Assembly: GCF_003399765.1 (NCBI RefSeq) | Contig: NZ_NFZV01000007.1 | Coordinates: 124,001-188,000, forward strand | Source of the DNA: Alkalilimnicola ehrlichii | Lineage (GTDB): Bacteria; Pseudomonadota; Gammaproteobacteria; Nitrococcales; AK92 | Direction of reading: 5' to 3' | DNA: 64,000 bases | In this document: positions 35,253 to 45,074 of the stretch, piece by piece | Position numbering within the stretch: position 1 is the stretch's first letter | Layout of the letters: the number at the start of each line of letters is the position of its first letter | Program-made: the position numbers and the translations under genes | Notes under the pieces: generated by a model | What the model saw: the letters and a program-made list of their open reading frames with translations, nothing else | The model's database searches: none | Told to the model about the DNA's origin: nothing

Positions 35253-35942
35253 ATGCATACAGCCACACATATCGCGGAGCAGTTGCAGTCGCACTACCTG
35301 TTTTCGCACCTGTCTCCTACCAAACTCAATCAATTGACCAAGCGGGTCCGCCTCATCCACTTAGAACGCGGCGAGCGCCTGTTCAACCATAACGAGCCTG
35401 CCGAGCGTTTCTTCCTCCTGGTAAAAGGCCTAGTAAAGCTTTTTCGCAGCAATGCTGCTGGGGAAGAAAAAGTTGTCGATGTGATTCAACCGAACAAAAC
35501 CTTCGCCGAAGCGGTTATGTTCATGGAACAACGCAGCTATCCGGTGTCGGCGGAAGCATTACAAAAAACGCAATTGCTCGCGATTCCCAACCAGGTTTAC
35601 TTACAGCTGTTGAAAGACGACCATCAAAGCTGCCTGCGCTTACTGGGCAATTTGAGTCAGCGGCTGCACCGGCGCCTAACCGAAATCGAAGATCTGACAC
35701 TCCAGAGCGCGACGAATCGACTGGCACGCTACCTCCTAAGGTTAATCCCAGAGGATGCCGATAACGGTACATGCTTGCGCTTACCGGCCCCGAAACAGGT
35801 TATCGCCTCGAAACTCGCCATCGAACCGGAAACCTTTTCCCGCGCGCTGAAAAAACTTAGTAGCGCCGAATTGATCCGGGTGGAAACGGCAACCGTGATT
35901 ATTCTCGACGTGCAAGGGCTGTATGGACAAGCTTCGCAGTAG
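35253..35942 (+). CDS. dnr: Crp/Fnr-family regulator, Dnr-like
   Basis: A 229-residue regulator with a cyclic-nucleotide-type sensor domain (LSPTKLNQLTKRVRLIHLERGERLF, FFLLVKGLVKLFR), a dimer helix, and a helix-turn-helix with recognition part IEPETFSRALKKLS. There is no N-terminal Cys cluster, which separates it from Fnr/Anr and fits Dnr/Nnr proteins that sense NO through heme. The ATG at 35253 follows TGGAGCG. Located between narXL and anr and preceded by an FNR-like box. Confidence 0.85.
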   Translation: MHTATHIAEQLQSHYLFSHLSPTKLNQLTKRVRLIHLERGERLFNHNEPAERFFLLVKGLVKLFRSNAAGEEKVVDVIQPNKTFAEAVMFMEQRSYPVSAEALQKTQLLAIPNQVYLQLLKDDHQSCLRLLGNLSQRLHRRLTEIEDLTLQSATNRLARYLLRLIPEDADNGTCLRLPAPKQVIASKLAIEPETFSRALKKLSSAELIRVETATVIILDVQGLYGQASQ

Positions 35943-36051
35943 GCAGATCCGCTACCTATAAAAACGACGCGAGTACCCCTTAATAGGGATCGGCTAGGCT
36001 GCGGCGCTAGGTTAAGATAAAATTAATGAAATCCGGCTTCGGGAGAGCGTT

Positions 36052-36804
36052 ATGCCACAAGTCACTCCGTTACGTCAGCAACGCACCAATTGCAGCGATT
36101 GCCGCCTGGCCACCCTCTGCCTGCCGGAGAACCTCGACGATGTCGCAGTCAACGACCTTGACGGCATTATCAAGCGGCCGCGCCCTTTAGACCGAGGCGC
36201 CCCCCTCTTCCATAGCGGCGGCGATTTCCGTGCCATCTACGCCATCCGCACCGGTGCTGTCAAAACCTCGCGCCTGCTCCCCAACGGCGACGAATTCGTC
36301 TCCGGCTTTTACTTGCCTGGCGAAGTCATCGGCCTCGATGCGATTAACTACAACAACCACCCGACCACTGCGGTAGCGTTAGAAACCACCAGCGTCTGCG
36401 AAGTACCCTTCTCGGATTTGGAAAAGCTAAGCCTCAACCGGCCTGCGCTACAACGCCATATGATGCGCATCATGAGCCGGGAATTAGCGACCGAACAAAC
36501 GCTGAACCAAGTGTTGGTCCACCGCTCCGCCGAACAGCGCCTGGCGGTAGTCCTCGTCTCCCTCTCGGACCGGTTCGGCAATCGCGGTTTGTCGCCAAAG
36601 CGCTTCCGCCTGCCGATGTCGCGTCACGAATTAGGTAATTATCTAGGCTTGGCGCCGGAGACCATGAGCCGCATCTTCCGCCGCTTGGAAAAACAAGAAT
36701 TAGTGTGCACCGACGGCCGCGACATCACCCTGCTCAACCAAACCGAGCTGCGTCTATTGGCCCACGGCGAGTCGGAAGTACCGCTACGCAGCGGCCGCGC
36801 TTAA
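36052..36804 (+). CDS. oxygen-sensing regulator Anr/Fnr
   Basis: A 250-residue Fnr/Anr homologue. Four Cys that would bind the oxygen-labile [4Fe-4S] cluster are at 14, 17, 23 and 116. The recognition helix ETMSRIFRRLEK carries the E-x3-S-R signature that reads TTGAT half-sites. A GGGAGAGC leader precedes ATG. It is the likely master activator of the units with TTGA-N6-TCAA boxes in this window. Anr and Fnr are names for the same orthologue group, so I leave the symbol open. Confidence 0.92.
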   Translation: MPQVTPLRQQRTNCSDCRLATLCLPENLDDVAVNDLDGIIKRPRPLDRGAPLFHSGGDFRAIYAIRTGAVKTSRLLPNGDEFVSGFYLPGEVIGLDAINYNNHPTTAVALETTSVCEVPFSDLEKLSLNRPALQRHMMRIMSRELATEQTLNQVLVHRSAEQRLAVVLVSLSDRFGNRGLSPKRFRLPMSRHELGNYLGLAPETMSRIFRRLEKQELVCTDGRDITLLNQTELRLLAHGESEVPLRSGRA

Positions 36805-36861
36805 GCGCATTCCCTGCCCGGACCGGCTGTCGCCGCTGCGATAGCCGGCCCCCGCCCCTAC

Positions 36862-36875
36862 TTGACGATCATCAA
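36862..36875. promoter_or_regulatory. FNR/ANR box before the radical SAM gene
   Basis: TTGACGATCATCAA, nine of ten conserved positions, about 70 bp upstream of the start and followed at promoter distance by a CATACATTCCCTATAGT stretch. It predicts oxygen-limited expression of the radical SAM-ubiU-ubiV unit. Confidence 0.7.
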
Positions 36876-36937
36876 GTCGCTTACCGCATACATTCCCTAT
36901 AGTCAGCGCTGGATAAAAATGACAAACGGGAGCGGGA

Positions 36938-37851
36938 GTGCAGTTACGCGACCACGTCAACACGTTCGGCGCGGCCATGGAGCGCCGCCACGGCCACAAG
37001 CTTCATAAGCTCAGCCTGCACGCAGGATTTACCTGCCCCACCATCGATGGCAGCAAAGGCTGGGGCGGCTGTAGCTTCTGTAACAATGCCTCCTTCAATC
37101 CCAACGGGCGACGCCCCCTTCCGTGGCGGAACAAATAGCGGCAGGCAAAGCGGTCATCGCCCGTCGCACCGGGGCCCAACGCTACCTCGCCTACTTTCAG
37201 GCATATACCAACACCTACGATGACGCCGAACGGCTGCGACAGCTCTACGACGACGCCCTCTCCCAACCGCAGGTCGTCGGCCTCTCCATCGGCACGCGTC
37301 CAGATTGCCTTCCCGATGCCGTACTCGCCCTGCTAGCCGACTATCAGCAGCAGGGCTACGAAATCTGGCTCGAACTCGGTCTCCAGTCAGCCTTCGACGA
37401 CAGCCTACGGCGCGTCAATCGCGGCCACGGCTTTGCCGAATACCAAGACGCCGTACGCCGTACGCACGCCCATAACTTGCAGCTTTGCACGCATCTTATC
37501 GTCGGCCTGCCGGGCGAAACCGCCGCCCATAACCGGGAAAGCCTGCAACGCGTCCTCGACCTCGGCACCCACGGTTTGAAGTTACACCCCCTGCATGTGG
37601 TTAAAAACACGCTGCTCGCCAAACAATGGAAACGCGGGGAGTATCAGGCACTCACCTGCACCGATTACATCGCCATCGCCGGCGATTTAGTAAGACGCAC
37701 ACCGCAGGAAGTGATCTTCCATCGCCTCACCGCCACGGCCTCACCCGAGCTGTTATTGGCACCCGAGTGGTGTGCTCGCAAGTGGGCGGTACTGAACGCA
37801 TTAAGCCGCAACCTGGCCCGCTACGGCGGTCAAGCCGCACAGCTAGATTAG
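36938..37851 (+). CDS. YhcC-like radical SAM protein (frameshifted)
   Basis: Two frames combine into about 304 residues of the TIGR01212/YhcC family. The N-part has HKLSLHAGFTCPTIDG and GGCSFCNN, giving the radical SAM [4Fe-4S] cysteines. The C-part has YFQAYTNTY, GLSIGTRPDC, WLELGLQS, HLIVGLPGE and LHPLHVVKNT. They join at a C-run (37114-37118) where one C appears missing. The family's reaction is not firmly established; it often sits near anaerobic respiration genes. It lies just upstream of ubiU. Confidence 0.88.
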
Positions 37852-37860
37852 GAGCTATCT

Positions 37861-38855
37861 ATGGACTTAGTTTGCCCTGCCGGCAATCTGCCTGCGCTCA
37901 AAGCCGCGGTCGACAACGGCGCTTCCGCCGTATACATCGGCCTGCGCGACGACACCAACGCGCGCCATTTCGCCGGCCTCAACTTCAACGAACAACGTGC
38001 CGCCGAAGGCATTCGCTACGCCCGCGAGCGCGGCACCAAAGTCTTCTTCGCCATCAACACCTATCCTCAAAGCCACGGTTGGCGGCGTTGGCAAAAGCGG
38101 TCGACAGCGCCCATACGCTGGGAGTAGACGCCTTGATCGTGGCTGACATCGGCGTCCTCGGCTACGCTGCCGACCACTACCCCGAGCTGCCGCTGCACCT
38201 GTCCGTGCAAGCATCGGCCACCAACCTGGCGGCCTTAGAGTTCTACCACCAGCAATTCGGCATTCGCCGCGCCGTACTGCCCCGTGTCCTCTCTCTGGCC
38301 CAAGTCAAAGCGCTCGCCGAAGAAACCCCGGTAGACCTCGAAGTCTTCGGCTTCGGCTCGCTGTGCATCATGGCAGAGGGCCGTTGCACCCTGTCTTCCT
38401 ACGTCACCGGCGAATCGCCGAATAGTGCCGGCGTGTGCTCGCCGGCCAAAGCCGTTCGCTGGCAGGAAACCGAGCAAGGCTTGGAGTCGCGCCTCAACGG
38501 CGTGCTTATCGACCGCTTCGGTGCCGAGGAAAACGCCGGCTACCCCACCCTCTGCAAAGGCCGCTTTCAGGTCGAAGGCCAGACTTACCACGCGTTAGAG
38601 GAACCGACCAGCCTCAACACTTTGGAACTACTGCCCGAGCTACACCGCATCGGCATCGGCGCCATCAAGCTCGAAGGCCGCCAGCGCAGCCCGGCCTATG
38701 TCGCCCGCGTCACCGCCGTCTGGCGTGCCGCCATCGACGCCTGCTTACGGCGACCGGACGGTTTCAGTGCCCAGCGCGACTGGCAGGACACGCTCGCCAG
38801 CGTTTCCGAAGGCAGTCAAACCACGCTCGGCGCCTACCACCGCCCTTGGCAATGA
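37861..38855 (+). CDS. ubiU: UbiU, anaerobic ubiquinone hydroxylation (U32 family, frameshifted)
   Basis: About 331 residues after a missing C near 38073 is allowed for. MDLVCPAGNLPALKAAVDNGASAVYIGL begins the U32 fold (in two parts, this opening is 28 residues). Four cysteines for the [4Fe-4S] cluster are present: GSLC, GRC, GVC and TLCKG. With UbiV it forms the complex that, with UbiT, performs O2-independent hydroxylations of ubiquinone precursors; prephenate serves as hydroxyl donor in the known system. The start has AGGAGC upstream and lies eight bases after the previous stop. Confidence 0.94.
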
Positions 38856-38875
38856 AGAATCGAGGAGTCCCTAAC

Positions 38876-39760
38876 ATGCGCATCTCTCTAGGCCCCGTAC
38901 TCTACTACTGGCCGCGAGAAACCCTGGCCGACTTCTACGACCGCGCCAAATCCTGGCCGGCGGACATCGTCTACCTCGGCGAGACTGTCTGCGCCAAACG
39001 GCGTCCCTTTCGCACGGCCGAATGGATCGAGCTAGCTCGCGAGCTGGCCGCTGACGGCAAGGAAACCGTCTTATCGACGCTGACATTGATCGAAGCCCGT
39101 TCCGAACTCGGCGTTGTCAAACGCCTCTGCACCAACAAAGAGATTCGCGTCGAAGCGAACGATATTGGCGCCGTTCAATTATTAGCCGAGCGCGGCATCC
39201 CGTTCGTCACCGGCCCCGCCATCAACATCTACAACGCCCACACCTTAGCCCGCTTACGCAAACTCGGGCTACGGCGCTGGGTCATGCCCACCGAAATGTC
39301 CCGCGACGCCTTAGCGAACCTACTCGCCCACGCGCAGGAGCTGGGCATCGACGATATCGAGACGGAGGTTTTCAGCTACGGCCGTCTGGCCTTAGCCTAT
39401 TCCGCACGCTGCTTCACGGCTCGCCACCACAACCTACCGAAGGACAAATGCGACCTACGCTGCATCGATAACCCAGAAGGTATCCCCCTGAAAACCCAGG
39501 AAGGCAAACCGTTCCTGACCATCAACGGGATTCAAACGCAATCGGGCGAGGTGTACGACTTACGCGACGAATGGCAGGCGATGGCAACGCTAGGCGTCGA
39601 CATCATGCGGGTAAGCCCCCGACCGGAGATGACCGGCACGATCCTCGAAGACCTCCGCCGCCGCCTCGACGGCCAACCGACGGCAGCGCTTGCCGAGCCT
39701 TGCAACGGCTATTGGCACGGTGCCGAGGGTATGCGCCATATCGGCGCCGCGGCGCCCTAA
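38876..39760 (+). CDS. ubiV: UbiV, anaerobic ubiquinone hydroxylation partner
   Basis: A 294-residue U32-family protein without frameshift. Cluster cysteines are at 39 (GETVCAKRR), 179 (SARCFTARHH), 192 and 196 (DKCDLRC), almost the positions of E. coli UbiV. The start ATG at 38876 follows GAGGAGTCC; a longer reading frame to the left only shadows ubiU. Works as heterodimer with UbiU; the pair is required for ubiquinone synthesis in denitrifiers growing without oxygen. Confidence 0.95.
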   Translation: MRISLGPVLYYWPRETLADFYDRAKSWPADIVYLGETVCAKRRPFRTAEWIELARELAADGKETVLSTLTLIEARSELGVVKRLCTNKEIRVEANDIGAVQLLAERGIPFVTGPAINIYNAHTLARLRKLGLRRWVMPTEMSRDALANLLAHAQELGIDDIETEVFSYGRLALAYSARCFTARHHNLPKDKCDLRCIDNPEGIPLKTQEGKPFLTINGIQTQSGEVYDLRDEWQAMATLGVDIMRVSPRPEMTGTILEDLRRRLDGQPTAALAEPCNGYWHGAEGMRHIGAAAP

Positions 39761-39844
39761 ACGAACAGGCCGGAGGACACACCGGCTTGCCGGAATAACG
39801 AAAATAACGGGGCCGAACCCGGCGCCCGGACGCTACTCCGATTC

Positions 39845-40309
39845 TTACTTCTTACCCACCCAATCCGCTCCCCGCTCGACGCCCCAGCGCAGCGGCAGCG
39901 GCAATACATCCAGCTCTAAGCTATCCATCAGATTCTTCACGTACAGCCCAAGCTCGGTATCGCCTTCCAGCCTTAAACGACGCTGGAAGAATAAGGTGTC
40001 CGGGTCTTCTCGACGGGCTGCCAGCAACAACAGGTCGCTGCTGTTGCCGCCGATAGTCACATCCGCCTCGCCGCCGACCAAGGTAAGGCGCCCCTGCGGC
40101 GACAGGCTAAACTGCCACTGGAGTTGTAAATCGTCGACGCAAACCCGCAAGCAGCGCCCCTCCAGAAAGTCGAGTTCGCCTTCGCTCAACGGCTGCCGCA
40201 AGCTGCTGTTAAGAACCTGCAGAAAGGCACAGTTCAGCAACGGCTTAGGCAAGAAGCGAATCGGTGCCAATACAAGATTCGGTATCGCACCGGTTAGTCC
40301 TAATGGCAT
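39845..40309 (-). CDS. ubiT: UbiT, SCP2-domain lipid-binding accessory factor
   Basis: A 154-residue SCP2-fold protein that binds isoprenoid quinone precursors for the anaerobic pathway. Marks are LAPIRFLPKPLLNCAFLQVLN in two parts at the N-terminus, then VGGEADVTIGGNSSDLLLLAARREDPDTLFFQ and LRLEGDTELGL, the SCP2 core. The ATG at 40309 has GGAGGATAG before it; the longer upstream frame belongs to a frameshifted neighbour. It faces ubiU-ubiV convergently, unlike the E. coli order, but stays in the same cluster. Confidence 0.93.
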   Translation of the reverse strand: MPLGLTGAIPNLVLAPIRFLPKPLLNCAFLQVLNSSLRQPLSEGELDFLEGRCLRVCVDDLQLQWQFSLSPQGRLTLVGGEADVTIGGNSSDLLLLAARREDPDTLFFQRRLRLEGDTELGLYVKNLMDSLELDVLPLPLRWGVERGADWVGKK

Positions 40310-40326
40310 AGCTATCCTCCAGTCGG

Positions 40327-41638
40327 TCAATTTCGCGGCATCACCGGCAACGTGTCGAAAGCACGCACCGTGCGCCGATAACGCAACAGCGCCGCCACAA
40401 CGTTCCACCCCAGCAGCGCAAAGGCGGCCGCCAGTAAGCTCAAGGCCACGGCCTGCCATATCGCCGGCAGCCAGAGGCTGATCGGCAGCAAACAAACGGC
40501 CGCTGCATGCAAGCCAAGTTGCCACCAGACCCACGCCGGCGGCACGATGTCGTACATGCTCGGCAAGCGGCGTAGGGCGATACGATTGGCCAGGTAACGT
40601 TGCTGCAAATGCAGCCACACCAGAAAGCCGACAATCTTGTGCAGCATGCCGGCGATCACGGTGGTCACAAAGCCCAGTAACACCATCACGCCCAACGGAA
40701 CGCTCACATCCAGCACCGCTCCGCTCCACAGGGCGAACAGCGCCAGCGCACAGGCAGCGATGAGTTGAAAGTAAGCGAGGTACCAGTAGTACACGGTAGG
40801 GTCGCGGCGGCGCCGGCGCGCGTCGTAACAGGGAGAGACTTAGCAACGCATAGGCGATGGCGGCCCCTAAACTAACGCTCACCCCCAGCTCGGCGAGCAA
40901 CCGAGGGAGGCCTATGGCGGGAGCGAGCGTGCCGACGGCAAGCCCGGCAACGATCAGACAAGCAAGCGCGCTCGGCCATCGGCGCGGGTAGGCCGGCGCC
41001 ACCTGAAACATGGGGATAACCTGTATCGAGACGGCCATAATCAGCAACAACGGCCAGGCGAAGGCGATCCACAGCACGTGGCTATCGGTCCACAGCCGAG
41101 CGCCGCCGAATCGTCCGGGCCAGCTATAGCCTAAGGCCAGGTAGATGCCGACCGATAGGCCAAACAATAAACTCAAGAAAGCTAAACGCATAGGAAGTGC
41201 GCTGGCGTTACCGGGGGCCGCCATAAAAACGCGAGGCAATAGCCCCCACCCAGCCACCGCCAGCGCTATCAGCAAGAGCGTTACGGCAAGCAGAAACCAG
41301 AGCGTTTCGAGCGTCGTAAACCCAAGCGCCAGCCCTATCGTGCCTGCCAGCAACGCGACCATAACGGCCGACCACCGACGCCGCCCAGGGAGGCTGCGAC
41401 CGAACACGACGGGAACGACCTGCAACAGCGCCCCCACCATAACCGGCAACAAAAAGCCCACTGTAAAAAGGTGCGTCGCCGCGAGCAGCTCCGGCCGCCA
41501 ACGGCTCTGTAACGACTCGGGCAAACTCCATAAAAGAAACACCGCCGCTATCGACCCGAGCCAGGGCGCAGGGAGGATGAACTGCATCGGCACGGACAGC
41601 GGCGGTGTTAAACCAAACGATAACGAGCGCGGCGTCAT
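40327..41638 (-). CDS. polytopic membrane protein of anaerobic cluster (frameshifted)
   Basis: Two frames make a membrane protein of about 437 residues with roughly twelve helices. Striking motifs are ATHLFTVGFLLPVMVGALLQVVPVVFG (in the first third), then YYWYLAYFQLI and AGMLHKIVGFLVWLHLQQRY after the break. Conserved-looking His residues in membrane helices recall heme-copper-oxidase subunit I-like or NnrS-like proteins found near denitrification genes. I cannot assign a function. The frames meet at 40800-40830 in a GC-rich tract. It precedes ubiT by 17 bp and overlaps the DUF2249 gene, so it is in the same operon. Confidence 0.75.
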
Positions 41639-41877
41639 AAACGCTCCGGCGGCGAATCGGCGGCGTGCCAGATCATTACTTCCACCGGCCGCTGCCGCCC
41701 CGGCAAGCTCCGATACCGAAAACCGCGCGCATCCAATTGCGGATACAGCAGGTAAGGCTCGCGGCGGTGCAAAACGCGTAGGTAGTGCCCCGGCGGCAGT
41801 TCCTCAAGCGCCCGTAATACCCGCTCCAGCGGCTCCGGCGCCTCCAGCTCGCTCACGTCCAATACACGCACCGGCAT
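41635..41877 (-). CDS. DUF2249 small protein
   Basis: An 80-residue TusA-like fold protein: VRVLDVSELEAPEPLERVLRAL, LPPGHYLRVLHRREPYLLYPQL and FRYRSLPG are the DUF2249 marks. Its start is one base from the stop of the hemerythrin gene and its end overlaps the membrane protein gene by four bases, so the operon is tightly coupled. DUF2249 genes are frequent beside hemerythrin and nitric-oxide related genes; the reaction is not known. Confidence 0.85.
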   Translation of the reverse strand: MPVRVLDVSELEAPEPLERVLRALEELPPGHYLRVLHRREPYLLYPQLDARGFRYRSLPGRQRPVEVMIWHAADSPPERL

Positions 41878-42324
41878 TCAGGCCAACGCCTCCGGATCCA
41901 CCGCTAAGGCGGCGAGAAACTCGGGCGATAACGGAATAGCCCGATCCGCCATCGGGTAGAGCATGTTCTCTTCTTTCATGTTGTGCTGCTGGATAAGAAT
42001 CATCAGGCTCTCGGCCAACCCGAGAAAGCGCTCGGCATCGGCTTGAAACACCGCGCTTTCCAAATCTTCCAGAAGCCAGCGCATTTGTTCGTGCTCTTGC
42101 CGCATCACCGCCGTCGGCCCCGCCGTCATACCGGTCCGGCGCTCGAACTCGGGGAACAAAACCTGCTCTTCCTTCGCCAAATGCGCCTCCAAGCTCTGCT
42201 TAAAACGCGCAAAGCAAATGCGTCCGGTATCCCAGTCCGATTCGCTAACGGCAGCCTCGGCGGCGGAAAAATGGGCATCGCAATCGGCGTGTTCTTGGTG
42301 CAGGGCACGGGTAATGGTACTCAT
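41878..42324 (-). CDS. hemerythrin HHE-domain protein
   Basis: A 148-residue four-helix diiron protein. Candidate iron ligands: His9 and His13-type in ALHQEHADCDAHF, HLAKEEQVLFPEFE, RQEHEQM and QQHNMKEENMLYP. This is the hemerythrin HHE layout. Such proteins bind O2 or NO and protect or repair iron enzymes under nitrosative stress. First gene of the minus-strand operon hemerythrin-DUF2249-membrane protein-ubiT. Confidence 0.92.
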   Translation of the reverse strand: MSTITRALHQEHADCDAHFSAAEAAVSESDWDTGRICFARFKQSLEAHLAKEEQVLFPEFERRTGMTAGPTAVMRQEHEQMRWLLEDLESAVFQADAERFLGLAESLMILIQQHNMKEENMLYPMADRAIPLSPEFLAALAVDPEALA

Positions 42325-42392
42325 CAGCGGCGCTCTCCTGAGAAACCCTGAACAACTACCAGAGATTGTTACTGTCTGAACTCAGCGTTGCC

Positions 42393-42406
42393 TTAACCAA
42401 AATCAA
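42393..42406. promoter_or_regulatory. FNR-like box of the hemerythrin operon
   Basis: TTAACCAAAATCAA has a full right half-site (ATCAA) and a degenerate left one. It lies about 75 bp before the hemerythrin start, a suitable place for Anr or Dnr. Confidence 0.45.
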
Positions 42407-42497
42407 AAAGACAGCTATGAAGCTCGCCGGCGGCCAGCTTGCGACTAAACCGGCCGCGGCAGGACGCACAGGCTTGCCAAGTCCGCCAACGATTTGA

Positions 42498-42511
42498 CTG
42501 ATTTCGATCAA
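42498..42511. promoter_or_regulatory. FNR/ANR box of hemN
   Basis: CTGATTTCGATCAA, nine of ten consensus positions, centred about 65 bp upstream of the hemN ATG. hemN is an established Anr target in Pseudomonas. Confidence 0.65.
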
Positions 42512-42569
42512 TACCTAAACGCGACGCAGGGCTTACAGTAGGCTCCTGGATGGAGGAAGGTTGACCGCC

Positions 42570-43957
42570 ATGAGCGAGAGCGTCCGTTTCGACAAACGAC
42601 TACTCACTAAGTATGACCAAACAGGGCCGCGCTACACGTCGTACCCGACGGCGCCGCAGTTCGACGAGAGCTTCGGCCCGGAGGCGTACCGTAAAGCCGC
42701 GGCTGCGAGCAATGAAGATCTCATTCCCAAGCGTTTATCCGTATACGTACATATCCCTTTCTGCCGCAGCCTTTGCTATTACTGCGCCTGCAACAAGATC
42801 ATTACCCAGCACCAAGAGAAGGCCGCGCAATACCTTGGCTATTTGAAACGTGAGATTAAGCTACAAGCGCCGCTGTTCGATGTCGACCGGCCGCTCTCTC
42901 AGCTTCACCTCGGCGGCGGCACCCCGACCTATTTCGACGATGAGCAATTAGCGGAGCTGATAGCCAGCTTGAGCGAGCAGTTCGTGCTCGACGGCCACAA
43001 GCGCCGGGAAGCGTCCATCGAAGTCGACCCGCGGACAGTGAGCCCGGAGCGAATCGCGCTGCTATCCGAACTCGGCTTTAATCGCCTGAGCTTCGGCGTA
43101 CAAGACTTCGACCCGGTCGTGCAGGCAGCCGTCAACCGCATGCAAACGGTTGAGCAAGTGCAAGAGCTGATGGCCGCCGCGCGGCGCGCACGGTTTCGCT
43201 CGATCAGCATCGATCTGATTTACGGCCTGCCGCATCAAACGCCGACAAGTTTCGCCACCACGCTTGAACAGGTTATCGCACTGCGGCCAGACCGGCTCGC
43301 TGTCTACAACTATGCCCACCTACCGCAGTTATTTCGGGCACAGCGGCTAATTCATGCGGAAGACCTGCCAAGCGCCGAGCAAAAGCTCGATTTACTGGGC
43401 TTGACCATCGAGTCGCTGACGCGTGCCGGTTATGTCCACATCGGTATGGATCACTTCGCGCTGCCGGAGGACGAGCTGACCCAGGCCCAGCGCCAAGGCA
43501 CCTTGCACCGTAACTTTCAAGGCTACTCCACCCACGCCGACTGCGACTTGATCGGCTTGGGAATGACCTCGATCGGTAAGATTGGCAACACCTACAGCCA
43601 AAACGTGCGCGAACTTCCGCGTTACTACCACCGCTTAGAGAATAACGAGCTGCCTGTCTTTAAGGGCTATGTGCTGTCCACCGACGATCGGTTGCGTCGC
43701 GATGTCATCAATAAACTGATGTGCCACGGGCGGGTGGATTTCGGGCCATCGAGGAACGTTATCCCATCGTGTTCCGGAATTATTTCGCCGGCGAACTCAT
43801 GGCCCTCAAGCCCATGCTAGAGGACGGTCTATTGGAAATCGGCGCCGATTATCTTCGCTTACTACCGGCCGGCGAGCTATTGATGCGCAACATCGCCATG
43901 GTGTTCGACCGCTACATCGCACAAAGCCAACGCGGCACGTTCTCGCGCACCGTTTAG
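42570..43957 (+). CDS. hemN: oxygen-independent coproporphyrinogen III oxidase (frameshifted)
   Basis: About 462 residues after one missing base near 43743. A radical SAM enzyme making protoporphyrinogen precursors for heme without oxygen. Marks: GPRYTSYPTAPQF at the N-terminus, the cluster motif IPFCRSLCYYCACNK, GGGTPTYF, the LSFGVQDFDP segment and GMDHFALPEDELTQAQ. The C-terminal part (EERYPIVFRNYFAGEL) is in another frame. GGAGGAAGG precedes ATG at 42570; a TTG nine bases earlier is too close to it. Preceded by an FNR-like box. Confidence 0.95.
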
Positions 43958-43972
43958 CGTTTAGGAGCCCTT

Positions 43973-45001
43973 ATGCCGAGTCCTGCTCTCTCTGCCCTTC
44001 AACAAGCCGGCGGACCGGTCAACAGCGGTCCGCTGGTCGACCGCTTTGGCCGTAGCAAAAAGAAGCTTCGCTTAAGCCTTACCGACCGCTGTAACTTCCG
44101 CTGCGGCTATTGCATGCCGGCCGATCCGGTCTGGCGCCCTAAGGACGAGATCCTCAGCCTGGACGAATTAACGGCTCTGGCGGAACTGTTTGTCGAACGG
44201 CTTGGGATCGAGCAGATACGGCTCACCGGCGGCGAGCCCTTGCTGCGGCGCGACATTCTACGCCTGGTAGAAGCGCTCGACACCCTACGGAGCAAGGGGT
44301 TGCGGCGTATTTCCCTCACCACCAACGGAACGCTACTGGCGCGTTATGCGCAGTCGCTGAAGCAATACGGCATCGACGATGTTAACGTCAGCCTCGACTC
44401 CTTATCTCCCCAGCGCTTCGCGGCCATGACCGGCGGCGGCCAAATAGGGCCGGTACTGGACGGCATATTAGCCGCTCGCGATGCCGGCTTATCCATCAAG
44501 CTCAACAGCGTTGTCATTAAAGGCGAGAACGAAGACGAGGTCGTACCGCTGACCGAATGGGCTATGGGCGAGAACATACCGTTACGCTTCATCGAATTCA
44601 TGCCTTTAGACGGCCGTGGCGCGTGGCGTCCGGAGCGGGTGGTTACGGAAGCGGAGATACTGAACCGAATTCGCGCCTTGCACCGCGCTGCCCTCTTGCC
44701 GAGGACGCGCGAACCGGCAACGCGTTATTTGATCGACGATCACTACCCCCTTGGCATCATCTCCACCGTCTCCAATCCATTCTGCGCCAGCTGCGACCGC
44801 GTCCGTGTAACAGCCGGGGGCGAACTTTACCCTTGCTTGTTCTCTCCCGTCTGTAGCGATCTCAAACCCTGCCTGCGCGAGGGCTCGCCAACGCAGCTTG
44901 AGCAGCGCATTCGGGGGGCGATCTGGCAGAAAGGGCGTGGTTTTTCCGTTACCAGTGCTGCTGTCGCACGTCCCATCAGCATGCATGGGTTAGGCGGATA
45001 A
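43973..45001 (+). CDS. moaA: GTP 3',8-cyclase MoaA
   Basis: A 342-residue radical SAM enzyme for the first step of molybdopterin synthesis, needed by NarG. N-terminal cluster CNFRCGYC (Cys40, 44, 47), GGEPLLRRD, and a second cluster FCASCDRVRVTAGGELYPC. It ends in GlyGly as MoaA does. AGGAGC precedes ATG, 15 bp after hemN. The moaA next to anaerobic genes is typical of Pseudomonas-like nar regions. Confidence 0.95.
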   Translation: MPSPALSALQQAGGPVNSGPLVDRFGRSKKKLRLSLTDRCNFRCGYCMPADPVWRPKDEILSLDELTALAELFVERLGIEQIRLTGGEPLLRRDILRLVEALDTLRSKGLRRISLTTNGTLLARYAQSLKQYGIDDVNVSLDSLSPQRFAAMTGGGQIGPVLDGILAARDAGLSIKLNSVVIKGENEDEVVPLTEWAMGENIPLRFIEFMPLDGRGAWRPERVVTEAEILNRIRALHRAALLPRTREPATRYLIDDHYPLGIISTVSNPFCASCDRVRVTAGGELYPCLFSPVCSDLKPCLREGSPTQLEQRIRGAIWQKGRGFSVTSAAVARPISMHGLGG

Positions 45002-45074
45002 GCGTACCGCCTGAGTTTTCGATGGCCGCCTTGCTTGGGTAGGCAACGAAACGTTAAGCACAGGAGATCACCGA

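Noticed and set aside
37626-38100. Long N-terminal extension of the ubiU second frame
   Set aside because: It is an out-of-frame reading of the radical SAM gene and ubiU 5' part, produced by the frameshift near 38073.
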